Positions 24,613-34,659 of a DNA stretch of 64,000 bases are shown piece after piece. The stretch spans positions 62,001 through 126,000 of the forward strand of contig NZ_MBTA01000028.1 in NCBI RefSeq assembly GCF_003609575.1, read 5' to 3'. This DNA is from Pelobium manganitolerans. Its GTDB lineage: Bacteria > Bacteroidota > Bacteroidia > Sphingobacteriales > Sphingobacteriaceae. Positions within the stretch are counted from its first letter, which is position 1. The number at the start of each line of letters is the position of its first letter. Below the pieces are notes generated by a model. The model did no database searches. It was not told the origin of the DNA and saw only the letters and a list, made by a program, of their open reading frames with translations. The translations under genes and the position numbers were made by a program.

Positions 24613-26715
24613 ATGAACATTAGAACCAACATATTGCTTAGGGTGTATTTGGCTTTTGGCCTCATCATTCTGTTTGCAGTAGCCGTTGTGGCCAAAATGT
24701 TTCAGGTGCAGGTATTAGAAGGCGAAATGTACCGCGCCATGGCGGATAGCCTAAGCACAAAATATGCAGAAGTAGAAGCTTCACGTGGCAATATTTATTC
24801 TATTGATGGCAGTTTGTTGGCTACCTCGGTTCCGGAGTACGACATCAGGATGGATTTATTGGCCGGTGGTATTGAGGATAATGAAGTTTTTTACAGCAAA
24901 GTTGATTCACTAGCAGCCAGTTTAGCTAACTATTTCAAAGATAAGTCCGAACGTGATTATTCCCGCGCTTTGCGCAACGCCCGTCATGATCGTCAGCGTT
25001 ATTTTTTAGTGAAACGCAACATCTCCTATCAAGATTTAAAGGCGATTAAGAAATTTCCGATTTTTAATATGGGCCGTTACAAAGGTGGGATGATTGCTGT
25101 GCAAGAAAACAAAAGGATTTTGCCTTTTAGGGATTTAGCTTATCGTACCATTGGCTATTACAACGTCCATTCTGAAGCTGCCGTTGGCCTAGAAGGTGCT
25201 TACGGCGATTACATTAATGGGGAAACCGGCCGGCGTTTGGTACAGCGCATTGCTGGCGGTGTTTGGATGCCAGTTAATGAGGATGCAGAAATTGCACCTA
25301 AAGCCGGTGCAGATATTATTGCGACCATAGACGTGAATATGCAAGATTTGGCACAAAACGCCTTGAAAAAGCAATTGATAAAATCGGCTGCGGATTTTGG
25401 ATGTGTGATTGTGATGGAAGTAAAAACCGGCGAAATAAAAGCGATAGCCAATTTTACTAAAACTGCAGAAGACACCTACAAAGAAACCTTCAATTATGCC
25501 ATTGCACAAAGTGCCGAGCCGGGCTCTACTTTTAAACTTGCCTCTTATATGGTGGGTTTAGAGGATGGAAAATTTGGTATACATGATATTGTAGATACCG
25601 AAGGCGGTCGGTACAAAATTTATCGTCACACCATCCGCGACCACGAGAACGAAGGCGTAATTGATATGAAAACCGCGTTTGAACGTTCGTCAAATGTGGC
25701 TATCGTGAAGAAGATTTATTTAGGCTACAAAGACAATCCTTCTGCTTTTACCTCGCATTTGCACAAACTGCACCTGAACGAGAAACTTGGACTGCAAATT
25801 CCGGGCGAGGGGAAGCCTTGGATTAAAACGCCTAAAGATAAATCGTGGAGCGGACTTACCCTGCCACAAATGGCTTATGGTTATGAGGTGAAAATGAGCC
25901 CTATCCAAATCTTAACGCTGTACAACGCGGTAGCCAATAACGGAAAAATGGTTGCGCCACTTTTCGTTCACGAGATCAGAAGGTTAGGAAATACGGTTGA
26001 ACTTTTTAAAGCGCGCACCATCAATGAAAAAATCTGCTCGGACAAAACCTTGGCTCTGGTGAAAGAGATGTTAGAAGGAGTGGTAGAGGAAGGTACCGCA
26101 AAAAGTATTAAAAACCCGCTTTATAAAATTGCCGGTAAAACCGGAACAGCACAAGTTGCAGATGGCGCCAACGGCTATCGCGGCAAACGCAAATACCAAG
26201 CGTCTTTTTGCGGGTATTTCCCAGCAGATAACCCAAAGTATTCTATGATTGTGGTGGTGCAAAACCCTACTAAAGGCTCATATTACGCCGCTTCAGTTGC
26301 TGGTCCGGTGTTTAGAGAAGTGGCCGATGTGGTATTTGGTAGTGATTTGGAAATGGTGAGCAATTACAAAGTGCCCCAGTTGGTGGGCAATACCAAAATG
26401 CCGGAGGTTAAAGGGCACTCAAAATCATCTACACAAACGGTGTACAAAAAGTTGGGCGTAAAGGCACTGTACGCATCCAACAACCAGGAAGAATTAGGCA
26501 TTGATACCAACAGCGGTATTGCTTATAAAGAAGTTAAAATGAACAAAGGATTGGTGCCGGATGTATCGGGCATGGGCTTAAAAGATGCGCTTTATGTATT
26601 GGGCAATTCTGGTTTATCGCCTGTGGTAAAGGGTAAGGGCGAGGTCGTAAACCAGTCTTTAGCGGCCGGTACACCAATTTATAAAGGAACAAAAATAACC
26701 ATTGAATTGCAGTAA
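24613..26715 (+). CDS. ftsI: division-specific penicillin-binding protein (FtsI/PBP3) with PASTA tail
   Basis: A 700-residue class B transpeptidase: N-terminal membrane anchor (about residues 8-30), a PBP dimer domain beginning SRGNIYSIDGSLLATSVPEYD, and a transpeptidase domain with Ser305 in SAEPGSTFKLA, the SSN motif in FERSSNVAIVKK and KTGTAQ. The last ~65 residues (GLVPDVSGMGLKDALYVLG...) form a PASTA domain. It crosslinks septal peptidoglycan. It starts one base after the ftsL stop. Confidence 0.95.
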   Translation: MNIRTNILLRVYLAFGLIILFAVAVVAKMFQVQVLEGEMYRAMADSLSTKYAEVEASRGNIYSIDGSLLATSVPEYDIRMDLLAGGIEDNEVFYSKVDSLAASLANYFKDKSERDYSRALRNARHDRQRYFLVKRNISYQDLKAIKKFPIFNMGRYKGGMIAVQENKRILPFRDLAYRTIGYYNVHSEAAVGLEGAYGDYINGETGRRLVQRIAGGVWMPVNEDAEIAPKAGADIIATIDVNMQDLAQNALKKQLIKSAADFGCVIVMEVKTGEIKAIANFTKTAEDTYKETFNYAIAQSAEPGSTFKLASYMVGLEDGKFGIHDIVDTEGGRYKIYRHTIRDHENEGVIDMKTAFERSSNVAIVKKIYLGYKDNPSAFTSHLHKLHLNEKLGLQIPGEGKPWIKTPKDKSWSGLTLPQMAYGYEVKMSPIQILTLYNAVANNGKMVAPLFVHEIRRLGNTVELFKARTINEKICSDKTLALVKEMLEGVVEEGTAKSIKNPLYKIAGKTGTAQVADGANGYRGKRKYQASFCGYFPADNPKYSMIVVVQNPTKGSYYAASVAGPVFREVADVVFGSDLEMVSNYKVPQLVGNTKMPEVKGHSKSSTQTVYKKLGVKALYASNNQEELGIDTNSGIAYKEVKMNKGLVPDVSGMGLKDALYVLGNSGLSPVVKGKGEVVNQSLAAGTPIYKGTKITIELQ

Positions 26716-26718
26716 GCT

Positions 26719-28179
26719 TTGGCAGTTTTAAGAGACATATTATATGGTGTTGCTTTAGAGCAAGTAATAGGTTCTACTGACGTGGAGGTGAATGCTTTGG
26801 CGTTCGACTCCAGAAAAGTAACAGAACAAAGCTTGTTTGTAGCCGTTAAAGGCACTGTTGCAGATGGACATGCCTTTATTGCCAAAGCTGCCGAACAAGG
26901 CGCAAAGGTTATCGTATGCGAGGTAATGCCTTCAAACTTTGCTTTGGATCTTACTTATGTAAAAGTTAAGGATGCCAGTAAAGCGCTGGGCTTAATTGCT
27001 GCAAACTTTTATCAAAACCCTTCAAAAAAGCTCACTTTGGTAGGTGTTACCGGCACCAACGGCAAAACCACGGTTGCCACTTTATTGTACAAGCTTTTTA
27101 GAGAGTTGGGTTATAAAGTTGGTTTAATATCTACGGTAGAAAATCAGATAAATGATGAGGTTATCCCTTCAACTCACACCACACCAGACCCACTGGCGCT
27201 AAACCAACTGTTAGTGCAAATGGTGGATAACGGTTGCGATTATTGCTTTATGGAGGTGAGTTCTCATGCGGTAGCACAACATCGTATTGAGGGTTTGATG
27301 TTTGCAGGCGCTATTTTTACCAATATCAGCCACGATCACCTTGATTTTCATCACACTTTTGATAACTACATCAAAGCTAAAAAAGCATTCTTTGATGGGT
27401 TAAACCGCTCTGCTTTTGCCTTAACAAACGTTGACGACAAAAACGGGATGGTGATGTTGCAGAACACCGCTGCGCATAAAAAAACCTACGGCATAAAATC
27501 TATGGCCGATTTTAAAGCCAAAATTATCGAAAATCAGTTTTCGGGTTTGCACCTGGATATTGATCAACAAGAGGTTTATTTTAAACTGGTAGGCAGTTTT
27601 AACGCTTATAATTTGTTGGCTGTTTACGGTACGGCTTTGCTTTTGGATCAAGACAGGATGAAAGTGTTGACGGTGTTAAGTCGCCTAAGCGGTGCAGAAG
27701 GCCGTTTTGACTATCTGATATCGCCAAACAAAATCGTAGGCATTGTGGATTATGCGCACACCCCGGATGCTTTAATAAATGTTTTAAGTACGATAGAAAA
27801 CATCCGCAATAAAAACGAACAGGTGATTACTGTGGTTGGATGCGGTGGCGACCGTGATAAAACAAAACGCCCTTTAATGGCACAGGCCGCTTGTGATTGG
27901 AGCGATAAAGTGATTTTAACATCAGATAATCCGCGTAGCGAAAATCCGGGAACAATTATTACCGAAATGCAAGCCGGTGTTTCTGCGGTGAACCAAAAAA
28001 AGGTGCTTGTAATCAGCGACCGCAAAGAAGCCATTAAAACGGCAGTGCATTTAGCCAAAGCAGGTGATATTATATTGCTAGCCGGCAAAGGCCACGAGAA
28101 GTACCAAGAAATAAACGGAGTGCGTAAGCATTTTGACGATAAAGAAGTTTTAAACCAGTGTTTTAACCTGTTAAAATAA
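26719..28179 (+). CDS. murE: UDP-MurNAc-tripeptide synthetase, probably meso-DAP adding
   Basis: A 486-residue Mur ligase. Visible: [15 protein letters not shown] (ATP loop), a central [16 protein letters not shown] block, [16 protein letters not shown], and a C-terminal domain with SDNPRSENP. The DNPR motif is the recognition signature for meso-diaminopimelate, so the enzyme should add DAP rather than lysine. The start is a TTG three bases after the ftsI stop; no ATG fits the conserved N-terminus ([20 protein letters not shown]). Confidence 0.95.
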   Translation: MAVLRDILYGVALEQVIGSTDVEVNALAFDSRKVTEQSLFVAVKGTVADGHAFIAKAAEQGAKVIVCEVMPSNFALDLTYVKVKDASKALGLIAANFYQNPSKKLTLVGVTGTNGKTTVATLLYKLFRELGYKVGLISTVENQINDEVIPSTHTTPDPLALNQLLVQMVDNGCDYCFMEVSSHAVAQHRIEGLMFAGAIFTNISHDHLDFHHTFDNYIKAKKAFFDGLNRSAFALTNVDDKNGMVMLQNTAAHKKTYGIKSMADFKAKIIENQFSGLHLDIDQQEVYFKLVGSFNAYNLLAVYGTALLLDQDRMKVLTVLSRLSGAEGRFDYLISPNKIVGIVDYAHTPDALINVLSTIENIRNKNEQVITVVGCGGDRDKTKRPLMAQAACDWSDKVILTSDNPRSENPGTIITEMQAGVSAVNQKKVLVISDRKEAIKTAVHLAKAGDIILLAGKGHEKYQEINGVRKHFDDKEVLNQCFNLLK

Positions 28180-28183
28180 GCCG

Positions 28184-29482
28184 ATGCTATACCACTTAAT
28201 CACCTATTTAGATAAACTTTTTGATTTCCCGGGCTCTGGGTTAATCCAGTTTATCTCGTTCAGAGCGGGCTTAGCGATGATTTTGTCGTTAATCATCACC
28301 ACGGTTTACGGCAGCAGGCTAATTAACTATCTGCGCTACAAGCAAGTAGGCGAAACCGTGCGCAACTTGGGTTTAGAGGGGCAAGTGCAGAAGCAGGGTA
28401 CGCCAACTATGGGCGGTTTGATCATCATTGCCGGTGTTTTAATTCCCACTATTTTATTGGCCCGCTTGGATAATATTTATGTGATTTTAATGATTATCAC
28501 TACCGTTTGGATGGGATGCATCGGCTTTTTGGACGATTACATTAAGGTTTTCCGTAAAAATAAAGAAGGCTTGGCCGGCAAATTTAAAATAGTTGGGCAG
28601 GTAGGGCTTTCGTTAATCATTGGTTGGACGATGTTTTTCCACCCAAGCATTTTGGTAAGGCAAACCGTAAGCGAGGTGCCTGCTGTGGTTAAAAACCAGA
28701 ATGCACCTAAAGCCGGTTTAAAAGAGCAAATCATCAACGAAAAAGGAGAGAAGCTGATAAGGGTAGAAAAAAGCAATGGCGTTTATTATGCTAAAGATGT
28801 TAAATCAACCATTACCAATATTCCTTTTTACAAAAACAATGAGTTTGATTATGCCAAGGTTTTAAAATTTCTGGGCGATGATTACGAGAAATACGCCTTG
28901 GTAGTTTTTCTGCTTTTTGTAATTGTGATTATTACGGCGGTATCTAACGGGGCCAACATTACTGATGGTATTGATGGTTTGGCAACGGGGACTTCGGCCA
29001 TCATCGGGATCACGTTGGCGCTGTTGGCCTATGTATCTGGTAACACCATCATTGCAGATTATTTGAAAATTATCTACATCCCCAATTCGGGCGAGCTGGT
29101 GGTTTTTGCAGCAGCTTTTGTAGGTGCCTGTATCGGATTTTTATGGTACAATGCTTATCCGGCACAGGTTTTTATGGGCGATACCGGCAGTTTAACCATT
29201 GGTGGAATTATCGCGGTATTTGCCATTATGATACGCAAAGAATTGCTGATCCCGGTTTTGTGCGGCGTGTTTTTGGTAGAAAATCTATCGGTGATCATTC
29301 AGGTAAGCTGGTTCAAATACACCAAAAAGAAATATGGCGAAGGGAGAAGGGTATTTTTAATGTCGCCTTTGCACCACCACTTTCAGAAAAAAGGCTATCA
29401 CGAATCAAAAATTGTTAGCCGTTTTTGGATTATCGGAATCATCCTGGCCATTATCACTATCGTAACATTGAAATTGAGGTAA
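28184..29482 (+). CDS. mraY: phospho-MurNAc-pentapeptide transferase
   Basis: A 432-residue polytopic enzyme that makes lipid I from UDP-MurNAc-pentapeptide and undecaprenyl phosphate. Conserved: [28 protein letters not shown] with the paired Asp, [23 protein letters not shown] and [17 protein letters not shown]. It is about 70 residues longer than the Escherichia coli enzyme because of a hydrophilic insert between membrane segments (around residues 160-235). Inserts here occur in other Bacteroidetes MraY proteins. Confidence 0.96.
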   Translation: MLYHLITYLDKLFDFPGSGLIQFISFRAGLAMILSLIITTVYGSRLINYLRYKQVGETVRNLGLEGQVQKQGTPTMGGLIIIAGVLIPTILLARLDNIYVILMIITTVWMGCIGFLDDYIKVFRKNKEGLAGKFKIVGQVGLSLIIGWTMFFHPSILVRQTVSEVPAVVKNQNAPKAGLKEQIINEKGEKLIRVEKSNGVYYAKDVKSTITNIPFYKNNEFDYAKVLKFLGDDYEKYALVVFLLFVIVIITAVSNGANITDGIDGLATGTSAIIGITLALLAYVSGNTIIADYLKIIYIPNSGELVVFAAAFVGACIGFLWYNAYPAQVFMGDTGSLTIGGIIAVFAIMIRKELLIPVLCGVFLVENLSVIIQVSWFKYTKKKYGEGRRVFLMSPLHHHFQKKGYHESKIVSRFWIIGIILAIITIVTLKLR

Positions 29483-29508
29483 GTAGCAAGACGTAAGTAT
29501 AAAGACAC

Positions 29509-30903
29509 ATGAACATTAACCACCAAAATATTCCACACGACGCTCCCTCTCCTTCGGAGAGGGCCGGGGTGAGGCTCGTTATCCTGGGCGCCGGCGAAAG
29601 TGGGGTTGGTGCGGCTATTTTGGCTAAACAGCAAGGTTTTGATGTTTTTGTGTCTGATTTTGGTGCCATCAAGGAAAAATATCAGCAAGAGCTAAAAAGC
29701 TTCAACATCGCTTTTGAAGAGAAACAGCATAGCGAGGACTTAATTTTAAATGCAAGCGAGGTAATCAAAAGTCCGGGAATTGCAGATAAAGTATCCATCG
29801 TAAAAAAAATAAAAGAAAAAGGAATTTCGGTTATTTCCGAAATCGAGTTTGCAGGGCGTTACACCCAAGCTAAGCTGATTTGCATCACCGGATCTAACGG
29901 GAAATCTACCACCACCATGCTCACCTACCACATTTTAAAGCAAGCGGGTTTTAATGTGGGTTTGGCGGGTAACATCGGCAACAGCTTTGCCCGCCAAGTG
30001 GCACAAGAAAATTTTGATCACTACGTGATAGAGCTGAGCAGTTTTATGTTGGATGATATGTACCGTTTTAAAGCCGATGTAGCGGTGCTGCTCAACATCA
30101 CGCCAGATCATTTGGACCGCTACGGCTACGAGATGAGCAACTACGTGAAATCAAAATTCCGCGTGGTACAAAACCAAACCGCGGCAGACCATTTCATTTA
30201 TTGCGATGACGATCCGGAAATAAAAGCTTTTATGGCTACGGCCGATATCAAAAGTCAAAAACATCCATTTTCTATCGAACATGAAGTAGAAAATGGCGCC
30301 TTTTTAAAATCAGATAAAATAATGATAAATCTTAGCAACTCAGACCAATTCGACATGACTATCAACGATTTAGCTTTGCAAGGAAAGCACAACGTTTACA
30401 ACTCAATGGCATCGGGCATTGTAAGTAAAATGTTGGAAATCCGTAACGAGTCGGTTCGCGAAAGCATGGGCAATTACAAAAATATTGCGCACCGTTTAGA
30501 GTTTGTGGCCAATATATCTGGCATCACCTTCATTAACGATTCTAAAGCGACCAACGTTAACTCGGTTTGGTACGCGCTAGAAAGCATCAATACAGATGTG
30601 GTTTTAATTATGGGCGGTGTGGATAAAGGCAATGATTATAGCATGTTGCTTGATTTGGTGAAGCAAAAAGTAAAGGCAATTATTTGCTTAGGCAAAGATA
30701 ATAAAGCGATACATGACGCTTTTGAAGATCATGTTGAAGTGATGGTAAACACCTTCTCTGCACGCGAGGCGGTAGAAATTGCCTACCATTTGGCAAAAAA
30801 GGGAAGCACGGTTTTGCTTTCGCCAGCTTGCGCAAGTTTTGATTTGTTTAGCAGTTACGAGGACCGTGGCAACCAGTTTAAAGCTGCTGTAAAAGAACTT
30901 TAA
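29509..30903 (+). CDS. murD: UDP-MurNAc-alanine:D-glutamate ligase
   Basis: A Mur ligase with GAGESGVGAAILAK, CITGSNGKSTTTMLTYHIL, LNITPDHLDRYG and a C-terminal ligase domain (FINDSKATNVNS, GGVDKGNDY). The longest frame gives 464 residues, but its first 20 residues (MNINHQNIPHDAPSPSERAG) are unlike MurD and are encoded largely by a dispersed palindromic repeat. MurD homology starts at RLVILGAGESG. An in-frame GTG at 29569 lies inside the repeat, preceded by GGAGAGG, and would give a natural 444-residue protein. Start uncertain; function secure. Confidence 0.95.
   Translation: MNINHQNIPHDAPSPSERAGVRLVILGAGESGVGAAILAKQQGFDVFVSDFGAIKEKYQQELKSFNIAFEEKQHSEDLILNASEVIKSPGIADKVSIVKKIKEKGISVISEIEFAGRYTQAKLICITGSNGKSTTTMLTYHILKQAGFNVGLAGNIGNSFARQVAQENFDHYVIELSSFMLDDMYRFKADVAVLLNITPDHLDRYGYEMSNYVKSKFRVVQNQTAADHFIYCDDDPEIKAFMATADIKSQKHPFSIEHEVENGAFLKSDKIMINLSNSDQFDMTINDLALQGKHNVYNSMASGIVSKMLEIRNESVRESMGNYKNIAHRLEFVANISGITFINDSKATNVNSVWYALESINTDVVLIMGGVDKGNDYSMLLDLVKQKVKAIICLGKDNKAIHDAFEDHVEVMVNTFSAREAVEIAYHLAKKGSTVLLSPACASFDLFSSYEDRGNQFKAAVKEL
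29545..29575. repeat. dispersed palindromic repeat forming the 5' end of murD
   Basis: CCCTCTCC (29545-29552), TTC, GGAGAGGG (29556-29563), then CCGGGGTGAGGC. This hairpin plus GGGGTGAGG tail is a well-known dispersed intergenic repeat type in Bacteroidetes. Here it sits exactly at the start of murD, contributing a Shine-Dalgarno-like GGAGAGG and a possible GTG start codon. Confidence 0.7.
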
Positions 30904-30907
30904 TAAA

Positions 30908-32092
30908 ATGATACAGGCAATACTCGACCGTACAAAAGGCGACAGGTGGATATGGATTATCATTATCTTCTTGTCTTTGATTTCTGTGTTGGCAGTTTAT
31001 AGCGCAACCGGAACTTTGGCCTATAAACGGGGCGTGGGTTCAGAGTCTCTGATGCTGAAACACCTTCTGTTTATCGTCATCGGGTTTGTATTGATTTATT
31101 TGGCGCATTTGCTCAACTACCGTTACTACGCAGGTATTTCAAAGGTGTTAATGGTGGTTACCATCCCTTTGCTGCTGTATACTTTGGTTTTTGGTAGCCA
31201 TGTTAACGATGCCAGCCGCTGGATTGCTATCCCCGGAACGGGTTTAACTTTCCAAACCTCGGATTTGGCCAAACTGGCGCTAATTACATTTTTAGCGCGC
31301 ACGCTTACCAAAAAGCAAGAAAATATTAAGGATGTGCGCAAAGCGTTTATCCCGATTATGGGTTCGGTTTGTTTGGTGTTTATTTTAATTGGTTTGGCCA
31401 ATTTATCTACTGCTTTAATGCTGTTTGGCGTAAGCATTTTGCTTTTGCTCATTGGGCGCATCAGTATGAAGCAAATTGCCATTGTTTGTGTTGGCGGGGC
31501 GGCTTTACTTACTATTTTGGTTTTATTTGGCCCACGTCGCGAAACCTATAAATCTAGGATTAAAGCCTATTTTAATCCAGAGATGCAACATTCTGATAAA
31601 ACCTACCAGCAGGATCAGGCAAAAATAGCGGTTGCTTCTGGAGGCGTTTTTGGAAAAGGTCCCGGCAACAGCACACAAAGAAATTTTCTGCCACACCCTT
31701 ATTCCGATTTCATATTCGCCATTATTGTTGAGGAATACGGGATGTTCGGCGGATTTATTATCGTGGTGCTCTACGTTATTTTGATGTATCGCATCATCAA
31801 AATTGTAACGCAGGCACCCAAAGCATTTGGGGCATTACTGGCCGCCGGCTTGGGCTTTAGTTTAACGATACAAGCCCTGGCAAATATGGCGGTTGCGGTT
31901 AATTTGTTCCCCGTAACGGGTGTTCCTTTGCCTTTGGTAAGCATGGGTGGAACATCCATTTTGTTTACCAGCGTAGCTTTCGGAATTATTTTATCGGTAA
32001 GTAAAGATATCGAAGAACATAAAGCCGAGAGCGCCGCAAACAGTACGAAAGAAGAAAAAATTATTGTTGGTGAAATACCGGCGGTGGCGTAA
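30908..32092 (+). CDS. ftsW: septal peptidoglycan glycosyltransferase FtsW
   Basis: A 394-residue SEDS-family membrane protein with about ten hydrophobic spans. Visible: LISVLAVYSATGTLAYK in the first span, the periplasmic block ASRWIAIPGTGLTFQTSDLAKLALI, the large loop with QQDQAKIAVASGGVFGKGPGNST, and FPVTGVPLPLVSMGGTSIL near the end. It polymerises lipid II at the septum with FtsI. The start is four bases after the murD stop. Confidence 0.96.
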   Translation: MIQAILDRTKGDRWIWIIIIFLSLISVLAVYSATGTLAYKRGVGSESLMLKHLLFIVIGFVLIYLAHLLNYRYYAGISKVLMVVTIPLLLYTLVFGSHVNDASRWIAIPGTGLTFQTSDLAKLALITFLARTLTKKQENIKDVRKAFIPIMGSVCLVFILIGLANLSTALMLFGVSILLLLIGRISMKQIAIVCVGGAALLTILVLFGPRRETYKSRIKAYFNPEMQHSDKTYQQDQAKIAVASGGVFGKGPGNSTQRNFLPHPYSDFIFAIIVEEYGMFGGFIIVVLYVILMYRIIKIVTQAPKAFGALLAAGLGFSLTIQALANMAVAVNLFPVTGVPLPLVSMGGTSILFTSVAFGIILSVSKDIEEHKAESAANSTKEEKIIVGEIPAVA

Positions 32093-32132
32093 GGATAATG
32101 ATAGAAGGATTGAATGATGGAATGAATGATTG

Positions 32133-32189
32133 AATTTTGAATGAGTGAATAGGTTATTCTATCATTCAATCATTCTCTCATTCAAAATT
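32133..32189. repeat. inverted repeat between ftsW and murG
   Basis: Arms 32133-32150 and 32172-32189 are complementary at 17 of 18 positions around a 21-base loop. Sequence on both sides is built from repeated ATGATTGAAT-type words, a simple-sequence hairpin family. It is the only sizeable gap (about 108 bases) inside the mraZ-ftsA run and lacks a T-run. Confidence 0.65.
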
Positions 32190-32200
32190 AGAAAGGCAAC

Positions 32201-33301
32201 ATGGCAAAAAGAATAATCATAAGCGGTGGTGGTACCGGAGGGCATATCTTCCCGGCTATTGCTATTGCTAATGCTTTGAAAACGATAGACTCAAATACAG
32301 AAATCCTGTTTGTTGGTGCCAACGGCCGTATGGAAATGGAAAAAGTTCCGGCGGCGGGCTATCAGATTGTGGGCTTGGATATCCAAGGTTTTCAAAGAAG
32401 TTCTTTGCTAAAAAATGCGTTTCTGCCTTTTAAAATAGTTGGTAGTGTGTTAAAATCGCTCTCCATCATCAAAAATTTTAGGCCGCACGCAGTAGTTGGT
32501 GTGGGCGGTTATGCTTCTGGTCCATTGTTGTATGCGGCATCGTTAAAGAAAATCCCGTATCTGTTACAAGAGCAAAACTCGTACGCTGGCGTTACCAATA
32601 AGTTTTTGGGTAAAAATGCCAAAAAAGTGTGCGTAGCTTTTGATGGAATGGACCGCTTTTTTGAGGCAGCTAAAATTGTGAAAACAGGCAATCCGGTGCG
32701 CGAAAGCGCGGTTGCTGTAGAAGGTAAACGACAAGAAGCCATAGCGTTTTTTGAGCTAGATGCCGATAAAAAAACGATTTTGATAGTTGGTGGAAGTTTG
32801 GGCGCGCTAACCTTGAATAACAGCATCATGGCGGGCTTAGATGTCTTTAAAAAAGCTGGCGTGCAAATCATCTGGCAAACCGGTAAATATTATTATAAAT
32901 CTATTATAGAACGTTTCGGCAACCAATCAAAAAAATCTGGAATACGGATTTATGAGTTTTTAAACCGTATGGATTTAGCTTACGCCGCCGCGGATTTGAT
33001 TGTATCGCGCGCGGGTGCAGGCACTATTGCCGAGCTGTGTTTGGTTCAAAAACCGGTAATTTTGGTGCCTTCGCCAAATGTGGCAGAAGACCATCAAACA
33101 AAAAATGCCAATGCCCTGGTAAATAAAGAAGCAGCGGTTTTAATTGCCGATAAACATGCAGAAGCAGAACTGGTGGATCAAGCTTTAAAGGTTTTAAACG
33201 ATGAAAAGCTTTGTGAAACCTTGGTTGCAAATATTAAAGAATTGGGCTTTGCCAATTCTGATAAAGTAATAGCAGAAAAAGTATTGGAAATTGCCTTGTA
33301 A
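32201..33301 (+). CDS. murG: undecaprenyl-PP-MurNAc-pentapeptide GlcNAc transferase
   Basis: A 366-residue GT-B glycosyltransferase that converts lipid I to lipid II at the inner face of the membrane. Visible: ISGGGTGGHIFPAIAIA, VVGVGGYASGPLLYAA, LLQEQNSYAGVTNK, GGSLGALTLN, SRAGAGTIAELCLVQKPVILVPSP and EDHQTKNANALV. Complete. Its stop overlaps the murC start by one base (TAATG). Confidence 0.97.
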   Translation: MAKRIIISGGGTGGHIFPAIAIANALKTIDSNTEILFVGANGRMEMEKVPAAGYQIVGLDIQGFQRSSLLKNAFLPFKIVGSVLKSLSIIKNFRPHAVVGVGGYASGPLLYAASLKKIPYLLQEQNSYAGVTNKFLGKNAKKVCVAFDGMDRFFEAAKIVKTGNPVRESAVAVEGKRQEAIAFFELDADKKTILIVGGSLGALTLNNSIMAGLDVFKKAGVQIIWQTGKYYYKSIIERFGNQSKKSGIRIYEFLNRMDLAYAAADLIVSRAGAGTIAELCLVQKPVILVPSPNVAEDHQTKNANALVNKEAAVLIADKHAEAELVDQALKVLNDEKLCETLVANIKELGFANSDKVIAEKVLEIAL

Positions 33302-34659
33302 TGGTTGATTTAGCTAACATACAAAAGATTTACTTAGTCGGTATCGGTGGTATCGGGATGAGCGGCTTGGCGCGCTTTTTCCACCAGAAAGGTTACCAAG
33401 TTGCCGGCTATGATAAAACTGCTACACCGTTGACTAAAGCGTTAGAAACTGAAGGCATTTTGGTAACTTATACGGATGAAATTTCAGCGATAGCGGATGA
33501 ATTTATCATAAACCAGCCCGAAACTTTGGTGATTTTTACACCGGCTATTCCTAAAGACAGCAAAATATTAAACCATTTTTCTGCTTCCGGGTTTCAAATG
33601 TACAAGCGTTCGCAGGTTTTAGGTTTGCTATCTGCCAATGCTTTTACCGTGGCAGTAGCCGGCACGCACGGCAAAACCACTACCAGTACTTTGGTTGCAC
33701 ACCTTTTACAAGTTGGCGGTTTAGATTGTTCTGCCTTTTTAGGTGGAATTTCTACCAACTACAACACCAACCTGCTAACTGGCGCCAGCAACGTAATGGT
33801 GGTAGAGGCTGATGAATATGACCGTTCGTTTTTAACCTTACACCCCAATATTGCCGTGGTAACTTCTATGGATGCCGACCATTTGGATATTTATGGCGAA
33901 GCATCGCATTTGCAAGAGTCGTTCCGCCTGTTTACCCAGCAAATTAAACCCGAAGGAAAGCTGATTTTTAAAGAAAGCTTGCCTTTGCAAGATGGAACTA
34001 CTTACGGCATATCATCATCGGCGCAAGCCAAAGCCAGCAATATACGTGTCGAAAACCACAAGTTTTACTTTGATTTTGATAACGATTTTACGTCGCTAAA
34101 AAATTTGGAGCTGGGTTTACCCGGCGCCCATAACGTTGAAAACGCCGTAGCCGCCATACAGGTTGCCTTAAGTTTGGATATAGATGCAGAGCGTATTCGC
34201 GAGGGTTTAGCTTCTTTTAAAGGCGTTAAGCGAAGGTTCGAGTATCAGGTGCAAACCGATAGGCACATTTATATTGATGATTATGCGCACCATCCCGAGG
34301 AGCTAAAAGCATGTTTTAAAGCCGCGCGCACTTTATATCCAGATAAAAAGCTGACGGTGCTTTTTCAGCCTCATTTATTTTCGCGTACACGCGATTTTAT
34401 GGACGAGTTTGCGCATGTGCTAAGCACTGCTGATGATTTACTGCTGATGGAAATTTACCCCGCCAGAGAACTGCCGATAAAAGGCGTTACCAGCGGCGCT
34501 TTGGCAGCAAAAGTCGACGGTGTTGAAACCGTGGTTTGCAACCATGAATCGGCGTTAGAACTGTTGAAAAATAAAATGCCCCAGCTATTGCTTACGGTTG
34601 GCGCAGGTGATATAGATACTTTAGTTTTGCCGCTCAAAAAATTGTTGGAAAATGCTTAA
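33301..34659 (+). CDS. murC: UDP-MurNAc:L-alanine ligase
   Basis: A 452-residue Mur ligase. Visible: IYLVGIGGIGMSGLARFF, VAGTHGKTTTSTLVAHLL (ATP loop), VEADEYDRSFLTLHPN, MDADHLDIYG and the C-terminal YIDDYAHHPEELKACFKAAR plus FQPHLFSRTRDF. It adds the first amino acid of the stem peptide. Its 3' end overlaps ftsQ by 8 bases. Confidence 0.97.
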   Translation: MVDLANIQKIYLVGIGGIGMSGLARFFHQKGYQVAGYDKTATPLTKALETEGILVTYTDEISAIADEFIINQPETLVIFTPAIPKDSKILNHFSASGFQMYKRSQVLGLLSANAFTVAVAGTHGKTTTSTLVAHLLQVGGLDCSAFLGGISTNYNTNLLTGASNVMVVEADEYDRSFLTLHPNIAVVTSMDADHLDIYGEASHLQESFRLFTQQIKPEGKLIFKESLPLQDGTTYGISSSAQAKASNIRVENHKFYFDFDNDFTSLKNLELGLPGAHNVENAVAAIQVALSLDIDAERIREGLASFKGVKRRFEYQVQTDRHIYIDDYAHHPEELKACFKAARTLYPDKKLTVLFQPHLFSRTRDFMDEFAHVLSTADDLLLMEIYPARELPIKGVTSGALAAKVDGVETVVCNHESALELLKNKMPQLLLTVGAGDIDTLVLPLKKLLENA

